A program made the translations under genes and the position numbers. Of a stretch of DNA of 64,000 nucleotides, positions 11,138-21,637 are shown piece after piece (the first letter of the stretch is position 1; every line of letters begins with the position of its first letter). The stretch is from Archegozetes longisetosus. Lineage: Eukaryota; Arthropoda; Arachnida; Sarcoptiformes; Trhypochthoniidae. Where the stretch lies: assembly GCA_018873245.2 (NCBI GenBank), contig JAEMBT020000001.1, positions 9,272,220-9,336,219 of the forward strand. Direction: 5' to 3'. The notes under the pieces were generated by a model that saw only the letters and a program-made list of their open reading frames with translations, was not told the DNA's origin and made no database searches.

Positions 11138-11497
11138 AATTGTTGGTACTTTGACTTGTCGGTACTTTGATTGTCGGTACTTCGACCCAGACCCAGTTTA
11201 TAGTTATAAACAGTCGAAATGGATATAAGCTTGTAAAAAATGGTTAATGAGTCTGTAAATAATAACAACGATCTGGTTATTAATGATATAGATTTACTAC
11301 TTTACAAATATGGAATTATGTATAGATATGATATCAACAACTATATTCATAGTGACATCAAGAAAAGAAATCAAAAGCTCAAATCCAATGTTATGAGTAT
11401 TTGACTTTTGATTAATATTCTAAAATCGTTAATTATCTTAATCAATGTGGAGAACGGAAAAGTCACGGAATGTTACTTTTGCTTCAACATATTGGAG

Positions 11498-11719
11498 GTA
11501 TACTCAACTCCTCTACGATTTTGCCTTTAGGTTTTTATGCCGGACTTTTCAACACTTTTTTACCCTAAAAATACGCATTTCCACTAAAGTGATTTATAAA
11601 GAAGTATTAATGTTAAGTTTAAATCCTGTGCTAAGAATTTTGGGGAATAGTAGTGAAACAGGTTTTTCCTATCGTTTTACAAAACTTTAAGGCAAAATCG
11701 TAGTGAAGTTGAGTAAAAC
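11498..11719. repeat. Inverted repeat pair, about 220 bp overall
   Basis: TACTCAACTCCTCTACGATT with the following TTGCCTTTAGG near 11500-11530 is the inverse of AAGGCAAAATCGTAGTGAAG with TTGAGTAAAAC near 11690-11719. It is probably a third small nested MITE just inside the right inverted repeat of the Merlin-like element. Confidence 0.6.
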
Positions 11720-11734
11720 TGAATTTAGTTTTAT

Positions 11735-12248
11735 GATGGCGTTTGTGGCTCTTGTTTTCACATTTACGCCATTGAAGATGTAAATATTTCCATTTGAAAT
11801 TTCACGAAGAACAAAGATAAATAAGATTTGCATCGAAACTCTGATTTTTTGAGTTAGCAAGATGAATTTCTGAATCTTCATAATCATCATTTCCTGCTCT
11901 GGAAATATCGATTTTCCCAATTGAAATTTCACGGAGAATTAGAATATATATACGTTTTTTACTTAATTTCGATTTTTGAAATCAGCATGTTAAATTTTCG
12001 GTGCGAGAAATCACCAGATAAGCCATTGGAAATTTAAATATTCCTATTGGAAATTTCACGGAGAACAAGAATATATAAGATTTGCATCGAAATTCTGATT
12101 TTTTGAGTTAGCAAGGTGAATTTCCGAATCTTCATAATCGTCGTTTCCGGCCCCAGAGATGTCAATTTCCCCAATTGAAATTTCACGGAGAATCAGAATA
12201 CATAAGATTCTTCTCGAATTTCCGGCCCAGTAAGGGTATAATCCTACC
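11735..12248 (-). repeat. Right terminal inverted repeat of the Merlin-like element
   Basis: Inverted counterpart of 4997-5520, with GAAATTTCACGGAG phrases at about 11930, 12053 and 12180 and a variant near 11803. The outer end (AATCCTACC, 12240-12248) meets the octamer GAAAATAA. Confidence 0.85.
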
Positions 12249-12256
12249 GAAAATAA

Positions 12257-15190
12257 TTATTTTATCGTAATTTACAATTGGTATTTTTGTAATTAGAAAG
12301 TAAGTAATTTTAATAACAATATCATAAAAACGTTATTAATAAATCTATAAATGTGACTATTTTCTTATCTTGTCTATAAATAGTTGAATAGTCGAGTAAG
12401 AATATTGTGTCGACTTAGCCGAGAAACGGCCGCTGTGCGACACTTAGGGACCGACTAACATCACACAGACTCACAGGTCCAACGCTCTAGTGGCTGCAAT
12501 GTTTTGATCGGAGCGAGAGTCTGAGTAGGCTGAGTTGATCGATGAAAATGTGCTTTCGTAAGTCCGGTTATCTGTACCAGTAGACAACGGCGAGAGCTGA
12601 AAGTGTTTGTGCTCTAGTTTTAGTTCAGAAGGACCTGTTGGGAGCGCTTGACAAGAAGCACTACCGCAACAGTCAGGAACGCGAGCTATCCACAAAATAG
12701 TAAAACTGGCAGCAATTTTGTTGACTGTCTAAAACTGAATGAATTTTATTGATTTCTAAGGGTTTATATACAGGAGAAACTGGTGTCATATGCACAAGTC
12801 TAATAGGAAACCAACCGGATTAGACTTGGACTCATTGTACTTGTGCTCAGAACACCAGTTTAAAGATGAGGGATTAGGGATTATAGTGAAAAAATATGGA
12901 AAAAAGAAATTTGTTTATTTGTTTAGATTAGCATAATATGAGAAATAATAATAAAATAAATGTTTTTATGGAACAAAATACAAGACAAAACCAATGTACA
13001 ATTGGTGAACTCAATAAAAATCGATTGTGTCATATATAAAACAAAGATCACACCAAATATTGAACACAAAATTTAATTGATGGCTTAGAGTAATTAGATC
13101 GATCCCATACGAATTTCTACTTCATCTTTGCTGAAAATGCTAAAATTCTATAGACTAGACCAAATTCAATCACTGTGAGAACTATCGATCACTGACTTGT
13201 ACTGCCTTCACTCATACTTTCATTATGGAGTTACTTAATTTTCGTTATTTATTTAAAAGAAGACACATTTAGTTCTTACTGAAGAAATTATTGATTAAGT
13301 GAAGATCTATTTCATAACCACTACTTTTCCTTTATTACGTTAAACCTAATGAGTATTTGAAAGTCAATATACAGGATTATAAGTTTATTTTGAGACAAAA
13401 TTGAGCGTTTATATTTTAATCAATACAAAACGCAAATCAACAAAATTTATACCAAAATAATACTTAGTTCAATATTTTTATTTCGATTAATTCTCATGCA
13501 TATAAAACGTCTGGTTTTAATTCTACAACAATTAAGAAAAATATCCATTAAAAAGTAGTTTCCAAAGCACATTTTCTATATTAAATTAACATTAAGAACT
13601 CATAGATACTATTTAGTGTAAAGATGCAGTATTTTTGACATTTTTCAATCCTATAACTTATAATTTTTCATTACAAAACAAAACATATCACCAATTTAGG
13701 CTTTTTTATACATTTCTCAGAATTTTTCATAAAATTAAATGATCAAAAAGTAAGATTCGAAGCATAACTAGAGGGGAAATTTAGCTCAAAAGTATAAGAG
13801 TTCAAAGCTGGATCTGAGAATCATTATGAGTAAAGCACAATGTGAATACTATTCCAGGCTCATCGTTAGGTAATTAAAACATAAGTAATTTTTCGCCAAA
13901 AATGTCACAGTTCTAAAGAAAGAAATTAAGAAATAGTCTAGGAGTAACGAGAAACTTCCCAACAATTTAGAAGGCATTGTACTAAAATTTGAAAAATAGT
14001 TCAGACATTTTTGACTTAGTTGATCGATTAAATTTGAAATATTATAGAAAACTAGCTAAGTACTTTCAAAAACAATTTAGTTCTCAAAGATAGTCCTTTC
14101 ATTACCACAATCGCTACGCCAGACTTATATCCGGTATACTGAACACTTATCATCACTTGATTTCTGAATAATTTTGACGACGACTGCTAAATTATGACAA
14201 CCATTAATTGAAGTATCACTTATGATAATCGTTCCACAGTTAAGTATGATGTCATTCAGTGTAAAATCGTTCCAACCATTAATCATTTAATGATTTCATC
14301 GAAATTATTATTTAATTGCTTCATGAAAAAATCTTAATTTCTCATTCAGGTATCTTTTGGTCATCGCCTTGATCATTCTTAAGTGTTTCAGAATAAATGA
14401 CAGATCTGATCTCCACTATAAAAATCTATTTATATAAAAATTAATTTATAGCTGAAATATTAAGCAAAGGTTAAAGTTTGAAAAGTGAATTAGTTGCTTG
14501 ATATTTGTTTGCATCTATCGAGTTTTATGTTCCAAGCAACTGTATTCATAGCTCATCAATATATCCGTTTTGGAGCTTAATCTCAAAAAATTATTCTAAA
14601 ATGAAAAAAATTCATAAACTGCTAAGATATAAATAATTTTTTCACAATTTCAAAACTTGTTCTACCAAATATTTTTTTGTGATGCATCAATTTTAAAATC
14701 TCACTAATTGTAAATATCTTATTTCAACAAACTTTCCTATCAGCAAAGAATGTAGAGAATTATACTGCCATACACTAATATTGTGAAGCTTATTCTTAAA
14801 TATTGATTCAAATGTTTTCACAATTTTTTATCCTCAATATCCGAATGGATATGAGCTTTGATTTCCGTAAAATATCAATTTCTCAGTCCATTGTCAGATG
14901 AAATATGGACATGATTTGTATAAAGTAGTTACAAAGACGCCATATCATTAAAAAATATCTAAATCAAAGTTTCTATATGTTAAACTAAAAAAATATAATC
15001 AAAGGTTGAAGATTATGAAATCATTTCGAAATTTTAAAAAATTAACACGAATTCTAAATAATTTAGTTACCAAACAAAATATTATCTAATATTTACTCAC
15101 CATTTAAATAAAATTGATTTTTAAAGCAATGTTTTCGATTAAATCAAGATAGTCATCACTTCCGAGAGCCTTGATCATATAGCTCATAAC
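12257..15190. other. Gene-free stretch with a GC-rich island
   Basis: No coding region is recognised. About 12400-12720 is clearly richer in G and C than the surroundings (for instance CGAGAAACGGCCGCTGTGCG) and is followed by an imperfect hairpin at 12778-12861. The island's open frame on the minus strand has no domain I recognise. It may be a piece of an old repeat. From 12900 to 15190 I see only AT-rich sequence. Confidence 0.5.
12778..12861. repeat. 84-bp imperfect hairpin
   Basis: AAACTGGTGT pairs with ACACCAGTTT at the outer ends, GCACAAGT with ACTTGTGC further in, and AGTCTAAT with ATTAGACT near the loop. Bulges separate the three stems. Confidence 0.6.
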
Positions 15191-16997
15191 GGATGGAGTT
15201 TAGTTTAGCACCCCACGATAATCGATTTGAAAAGTAGTTATTTTACATAATTTTAGGGTGAGGAACACGAATTTGATAGTCATTTTTTCCGGAAATTCTT
15301 AGTTTCTTAGATATTCGCCTTCAAAAAAAACATGATGTGGAAAAATCTTCGTAATAGACCCCTTACCTTTCCGCCACCCCGCAAGGTATACATCGTTAGA
15401 TTCAGCTCGACGAGCTGAAAAGATCGATATCAAGTTTGACCTGGTTACTTGACCTTTGACCAAGTAAATTTACATTTCGCCTATGACCCTGTAACTTATG
15501 ACCCAGTTGTCTTAGCTTCATGAAATTGATACCATTTTACTCCTCTCGTCATCCTGAGTTCAACGATATATAACATGACCTGATTCGGGATTGTACATCA
15601 GTATTTGATCAGTATTATGAATCAAATAGACTATATATAGAGACCATATTAAGGGATTTCATAAGAGGTCATGGCCCCTTTTTCGCAGTTATTTCAAAAT
15701 ATAAAATGTTCTAATAATCTTCGAAGTTTAACCAAATTTTTAACTAAACTACGACGAAAAAATTTCATATTATTGCAGAATACGGTTACAACGTAGCTAG
15801 CATCGCCCAAAGGTGCCACCCAGACCTAACTTCCTCGAAAATGGTTCGCGACCTAACTTATTCTCCCATGGTTTATACCAGGTTTGTTTGGGTTACGACT
15901 CGAGAAAGCTAAGTTTAACCATTACAAGGTACTTAACCAAACAAAGATGAATATAAATTCAATGGGTAGAGTTGATAAATATGCATTTAATAATAAAGAA
16001 ATAAGTTATACAGGTATTATAAAGAAGTGAACAATAATGTTGAATGAAATTGTGTGAAAATTATAAAGAACAAATCAAACAAAATACAGAAATGATGCAG
16101 AACAAATAGTGCATAAATGACTAATATTCAATAGTTTACTCGTTTATATTTATATTATAATAAATACAGCTAATATTATAAATAAATTAAAATGTCTATC
16201 TTTTACAAATCATTATTTTCAGTTCTAAATAATAATAATATTAATAGCAAATATTAATTATGAATAATAAAAATATTGTTAATCTTGTCCAAATTGAAAA
16301 AAATTGATAAACCTTACTTTGAAAGTTGTATTTCCGTAGTTGATATTTGCTAACAATTAATACACAATTTATAAAAAAATATAGAATACAGGTTTGAGAG
16401 AATAACGCACATTAGAACAAATATTTCACAAAACATCTAAAATATAGTGCAATAGTAGCTATTTTTCACCCCTGAGTCATCAATTACTAATAAGTTCAAC
16501 TCCTATCAATATATTGACTAAAAAAATCTTAAATTAAAAATCTGACAGATTTTGTGCTGCTATGGGCACTTATCGGGGGATTTCCGGCTCTACGGCAACC
16601 AAATGAGGTCATGTTATATATCGTTGAACTCAGGATGACGAGAGGAGTAAAATGGTATCAATTTCATGAAGCTACGACAACTGGGTCATAAGTTACAGGG
16701 TCATAGGCGAAATGTAAATTTACTTGGTCAAAGGTCAAGTAACCAGGTCAAACTTGATATCGATCTTTTCATCTCGTCGAGCTGAATCTAACGATGTATA
16801 CCTTGCGGGGTGGCGGAAAGGTAAGGGGGTCTATTACGAAGGTTTTTCCGCATCAAATTTATTTTGAAGGCGAATATCTAAGAAACTAAGAATTTCCGGA
16901 AAAAATGACTATCAAATTCGTGTTCCTCACCCTAAAATTATGTAAAATAACTACTTTTCAAATCGATTATCGTGGGGTGCTAAACTAAACTGTAGCC
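15191..16997. mobile_element. Non-autonomous element with about 390-bp inverted repeats
   Basis: The arms 15191-15581 and 16606-16997 are near-perfect inverses. CTCATAAC at 15183-15190 recurs at 16998-17005, an 8-bp target duplication. The ends read GGATGGAGTTTAG and GGCTACAGTTTAG, starting GG as in the Merlin-like element. The interior of about 1 kb has no long reading frame. Each arm contains clustered TGACC half-sites, including TTGACCTTTGACC at 15449-15461 and its mirror at 16726-16738. Assignment to Merlin is suggested by duplication length and end bases only. Confidence 0.8.
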
Positions 16998-17228
16998 CTC
17001 ATAACTTTAATTACCATAGGTTCTAGTCTGTTCTAAGCAAACCTAATAATCATTTGAACTTTCTTTATATCTAATCTAATATAAAAAAGTATTTAAGAGG
17101 TTAACAATACACTAACATGAAGCAGTTTTATTCTTATCAGCCCTCATTGGAGTCCTCATTTGTATGCATATTTATTACTTAGTTAATATTAATATTTACC
17201 AATAATAATAAATGGATTCTAAGGGTTA

Positions 17229-17455
17229 CTGGGGCGTAGTGGTCAGCAAGTCGAACCTTGGGGCGGAGGTCCCAGTTTCGAATCTCGTAGTCGCTACACT
17301 TCTATAAAGGCAATGTGCTCGCCTCATGTCCCCGGCTAATCGCTTCTGGTCCAATGCATATGCCCGACCGCCCCCGCGAAAAACTTACTCTATAGCAGGG
17401 CTCTAGCGAGTCTCCAGAAAGGGAGTTGGGCTTACGAAAATGAATGAATGAATAG
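17229..17455 (+). mobile_element. tRNA-derived SINE, copy 2
   Basis: It begins CTGGGGCGTAGTGGTCAGC (A box), has TTTCGAATCTCG as a mutated B box, and shares with the copy at 4703-4963 the body phrases TCGAACCTTGGGGCGGAGG, GCCCGACCGCC and GGGAGTTGGGC. It ends in (GAAT)n. Clear divergence between the two copies suggests a family that is no longer young here. Confidence 0.8.
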
Positions 17456-17459
17456 ACAG

Positions 17460-18340
17460 ATTATTTTGTTGTGTACTGCTAATTGTGTTGAGTATTTTAA
17501 TAAAACCGAATCAAACTAAAGAAATCGTTGCTGTCTCAATACTTACCGAAAGCATTCACTAAAAATATATGATCATCTTTAGACTATAGTCAGAGAGAGT
17601 TCTGCATTCGATTGAAATACTACTAAAAATACTGAGTGCGTGTATCACAAGTGAGAGCTATTAAGGGATTTTTTTGAATAAAATGAAGTTATTTTAGTTG
17701 ATGACAGAATAAATATAATAGAATCATGAGGTTGCTGTAGAAATTTAAAGCCAAATTGGAAGGAATGAGTGCAAAATTAGATATTGTCAAGCATGAGACT
17801 TAATTTATCGTGGACAAATTTATTACTGAAAATTTTTAAATAAGTAAGAGAATATCCATATATGCTTTTGCTTTATTTATGTTAATTTTTACAATTTGGT
17901 GAAAAAATTGTCAATCTAGTTGGGGTATCGGTAATTCTTCAATTGGGTCAATTGATTTCAGTAGTTCTCATGCTATATCTGATTTAATATTGTAGTCTTG
18001 GAATTTCTATTCACTCAGGCAATCAAATATCGGTTATTCTTATTTGAGTTATTTAAAAAAGATATGAGATATTTGATTTTTCAAATTCACGGATAATACT
18101 CTTAGGTGTCTTTTAGAATGTGAATAATCAAATTTTGAATCAGTAGATAATATATTACTGATCGAATTTCATGTAGAATAATATCTTTGCTAACGAAATT
18201 TTTCAATAAACTTAACTTACATTAAGACTGTCATTTCACAAGGATATAGGTTAATTAAGATGAATCAGAGTTGCTTAAGTAATAAGAGTAGTTATTGATT
18301 ATAGACTATTATTTTTAAGTGATTTTGCATGAATTCAAAT
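17460..18340. other. AT-rich stretch, nothing recognised
   Basis: No coding region, RNA gene or clear repeat was found. It separates the SINE from the 3' flank shared by the ENaC-like genes. Confidence 0.4.
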
Positions 18341-18693
18341 TTAAGAGCAATTCACATTCACAACTTTTATTCTACTGCTTCGAATAAATACACAATTCAG
18401 TCTCTCAGTATATCAAAATAAGTGTTCCAAATAACAGTCTCAATCTGGTTATGATCAATAGAGACAATCACCGTTTGAACTTCGTAAATTTTAATATAAA
18501 GCTATCTATTTGAAAACTTAGAGTATTAAAAAAAAGATTCACTTGTCTCTTTATTAAATAACATAAAAAGAAAACTATTTCAAATCAGTATTTAAGTCAA
18601 ATTTTCTATACACTATTATTTAAAATTTTATTTTAAAAATGAATTAATTTTATTATTTATAGAAAGAGACAATGAAATTACAATTTTTCAATT

Positions 18694-19953
18694 TTATTCA
18701 TTAGTTCTCAATCGAGGATTTTGTATTTGTGTTAACTGAACATTATTTTTATTCATTTTAAATATATTTATTTGAGTTTTATATATATAATTATTCGCAC
18801 TTTTTATAATCAATAGACAGACATCAGATAACATTATTAATGAGACACCAAACCATAGGTTTATAATACTTGCGATATAACATAAGAATTCTTCAGAATG
18901 AATTTTGGCCGTGTGGGTGATTATTGTATTTGGTAAAGTAGGAAAATCAACTACTAGTCTAAAGATGCCATTGTGCTGATCTTTTTTAGTAAGTTTCATT
19001 TCTTCTAAATGGAAATACATTTTTAAACAATCTTTCTTATGTGTACAAAATTTATCGCATATTTTGGATAAATTTCTGAGTGAATTCATATCCATAGGAT
19101 AATCGATGTGTAAATTACTTTCCAAATCATATGTCAGATAGTTTCCCGGATGATTTTTATACTCACTTTTGTAATTACGTATTTTACATTCAGAAATACA
19201 ATCACTTCTGGATTGATAGCCCAAACCATTATAATGAAGACATGATGTCTTAGATGAACCAGACATTCGTTTCAATATTGTTTTACTGTATTCAATTAAA
19301 CTCGACTCTTGATCTTCAATTAAAATGTGTTTTCGACCATTTTCTCCTGGACTTTTAATAGATTCAGTTCTCGCATGTAAGTGACAATAAATAAATTGAT
19401 TAGGAAATGGAACTTTTAAAACTACTAATGATTTTCTTTCATTCATCAAACTTATGTCATAATCAACGAGATAACGATTATCTGATTCTCCATTTAGTTG
19501 TGAAAATAATGTGAAACAAAACATCGAATAACTCAATGAATATCTATAATTTGATATGACTTTACAGTTGATTTCATCATCAGATTCATTATTTATTAAT
19601 GGTTTCATAACTTTACAATTTTCATGATTCCATATTTCTTGTGGTGAACGCAGAGCTTTGAACTGATCTTTTATTGTCATATTATTGAGAAAGTTAAGTA
19701 ATATTTGAGTCTTCATAGAATCGTTTAGATTTTGTGTACCATCAGTGAAAATACGTGATAAGTGATGATCTCTTATTAATTTGGTTTTATCAAAGCAAAC
19801 AGTAACGGCAGGCAATGAAATGATCACTTCGTTTTCATATCTGACATCAGTTGTTGTTTCATATGAAAAATAAACAACACTTATTCGACTGATGTGTAAA
19901 ATACATCCAATTGAACAAAGTATAAAGAAAATCAAACGAATTTGTTTATTCAT
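18694..19953 (-). CDS. DEG/ENaC-type sodium channel, copy A
   Basis: Intronless, 419 residues, beginning MNKQIRLIFF. Residues about 5-28 are the first membrane segment, followed by VYFSYET and the family block NEVIISLPAVTVC. The extracellular part has N-glycosylation sites and a cysteine-rich region (SGSSKTSCLHY, SRSDCISECKIRN, ICDKFCTHKKDC). The second membrane segment is ASIINLWFGVSLIMLSDVCL, matching the family's GLxxGxSxxSxxE pattern with Asp for Glu. A short basic tail follows. Members form trimeric amiloride-sensitive cation channels; in arthropods many act in chemo- or mechanosensation. At 419 residues it is at the short end of the family. The start fits because MNKQIR is the first shared Met in all three copies. 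It looks intact; lack of introns could mean a retrocopy origin. Confidence 0.85.
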   Translation of the reverse strand: MNKQIRLIFFILCSIGCILHISRISVVYFSYETTTDVRYENEVIISLPAVTVCFDKTKLIRDHHLSRIFTDGTQNLNDSMKTQILLNFLNNMTIKDQFKALRSPQEIWNHENCKVMKPLINNESDDEINCKVISNYRYSLSYSMFCFTLFSQLNGESDNRYLVDYDISLMNERKSLVVLKVPFPNQFIYCHLHARTESIKSPGENGRKHILIEDQESSLIEYSKTILKRMSGSSKTSCLHYNGLGYQSRSDCISECKIRNYKSEYKNHPGNYLTYDLESNLHIDYPMDMNSLRNLSKICDKFCTHKKDCLKMYFHLEEMKLTKKDQHNGIFRLVVDFPTLPNTIITHTAKIHSEEFLCYIASIINLWFGVSLIMLSDVCLLIIKSANNYIYKTQINIFKMNKNNVQLTQIQNPRLRTNE

Positions 19954-19954
19954 T

Positions 19955-20233
19955 TTGATAGTGCTAACTGTAGGACACGTTTTGATTTTATCTCATGTAA
20001 CTGATGTTTTTCTCTTAGATATAAGTTTGTCTTTCGTTTGATTATGTATACTTCTATTGATTTTTTGTTTTCGATTTTTCACTTAATTTTCCAACTGTTA
20101 TAGACTGATCAACAACCATTAATTTTTAGCTGTTTTATCGAATGTAAGTCTTGATCTCCATAACAACTTTGTTTTGAAGAATCTCTTCTTTTGCAACTAA
20201 TCAATCTGCTGTAATTAAGGTATACTGTCAATA
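19955..20233 (-). promoter_or_regulatory. 5' flank of ENaC-like copy A
   Basis: About 280 bp next to the start codon is almost identical to 27420-27640 upstream of copy B and recognisably related to 37460-37740 upstream of copy C. Homology resumes beyond the mariner insertion, at 22834. Conservation across three units suggests that the promoter lies here. No TATA box is assigned. Confidence 0.45.
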
Positions 20234-20363
20234 TCGAATGTTTCATTTTCATTTTGATATGTAAGGATATAGTATGTTGTTTTGTTTTAGGTTTGAAAAT
20301 ATAATTGATGTTGACTGCTTTAGATCTTTTGTTATAATGGTGTGAAACTTTATATTATACATA

Positions 20364-21367
20364 CAGCCGTTTGCACAACTAACTGAAACGGTTTTCTTTG
20401 ATTCATTTGCTAACACTTCAATAAAATTTGAATTTTAAAAAATGTTTTGTAGAAAAATTAGTAACGCACATTATAGCATAGTCAATTTTTGTCATACCCA
20501 CTTGAATATTTAGAAGAACCTCGATTTTTATAGCTAAGAAACTACTAGGAATTTTTCAAATTTGTTTTCAGTAATCAACTTATCATTAAAGTTCATCATA
20601 TACGTGTATCAGGAATTGGCTTGAAAACGAGCTGTTTATTCACAGGGGGTTCTGAAATGTATTATTTATTACAGTTTTTTTTGAATAAATGCAAACAAAT
20701 AGAGTAAAAACATTATAAAATTTAATTCAAAATAACATATTAACGGATATTCTTTAATAAAAATCAATTTATGGTGTGACTGCCTTCACTCTGCACAATT
20801 GCAGCACAACTTTACAAAAAGAAAAATAATTTACTTTATATAAGTATTAGATGCTTTTAATATTTATTCAAATCATAAATTATTAAAATATTAATTCTAA
20901 TAGAAAATCCAATTTAATCATTAGTCCTTCTACTAAATAATTATAAGAAATACAGAAAAATTTTAAACGGCTGATTAGTGAAACTTTGAGTTTTCTTTTA
21001 TTTAAGAGCATAAACTGCAAATTTATAATAGAAATGACTGTGCTATGTGCATTCAAAATTTAAACGAATCTATTTTCAAATCTCCTTGTGAATAAACAGC
21101 TCATTTTCTAGTCAAATCCTGATACACGTATATGCTGAATTTTGATGATAAGTTGATTACTGAAAACAAATTTGAAAAATTCCTAGTAGTTTCTTAGCAA
21201 TAAAAATCGAGGTTCTTCTAAATATTCAAGTGGATATGACAAAAATTGACTATGCTATAATATGCGTTACTAATTTCTCTACAAAAAATGTTTTGAAATT
21301 CAAATTTTATTGAAGTGTTAGCAAATGAATCAAAGAAAACAGTTTCAGTTAGTTGTGCAAACGGCTG
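20364..21367. mobile_element. MITE with about 285-bp inverted repeats, TA duplication
   Basis: The ends are CAGCCGTTTGCACAACTAAC and its exact inverse, flanked by TA (20362-20363 and 21368-21369). The arms match closely inward for about 285 bp to GAATAAACAGCTC-like phrases near 20640 and 21090. The centre is AT-rich without a gene. TA duplication and ends place it with Tc1/mariner/pogo-type non-autonomous elements. It is nested in the mariner copy, so it is the younger insertion. Confidence 0.85.
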
Positions 21368-21637
21368 TATATAACGAATAAACATTAAGATGATAGGGTT
21401 ATTGAAAACGAAGGGATTAAACTTTTGGGCGACTTCAAAAGCTCAATCCGTCGCCCCAACTCCAATAAGGCCAATACTCAAACTCTTCTTACAATTTTAT
21501 GTGAAATAGCAATAAATAAGTAAATATGTGGTAAATATAGAGAAAGAAAGAAAAAGTTTTGAAGTTCAATGCATTTCTACCTTTACAGATACATTAAATA
21601 CATTAATTAATATCTAATTCTTCCCTTATGAACATGT

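Larger units (their letters stand above)
4997..12248 (-). mobile_element. Merlin-like DNA transposon with OTU domain, 7.25 kb
   Basis: Both ends start GGTAGGATTNTACCCTTACT when read inward and are flanked by identical 8-bp duplications. The terminal inverted repeats are about 520 bp each, made of about four tandem units of roughly 125-130 bp. Between them, on the minus strand, lies a broken gene combining an IS1595/Merlin-type transposase with an OTU domain (6327 to about 8340). Merlin elements are known to make 8-9 bp duplications, so ends and transposase agree. The interior holds at least three foldback insertions (9204-9418, 10585-11137, 11498-11719). Stops in the gene show this copy is not autonomous. 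Confidence 0.85.

Noticed and set aside
12471-12695. 74-codon minus-strand frame in the GC-rich island
   Set aside because: No recognisable domain; open frames are expected where GC content rises.
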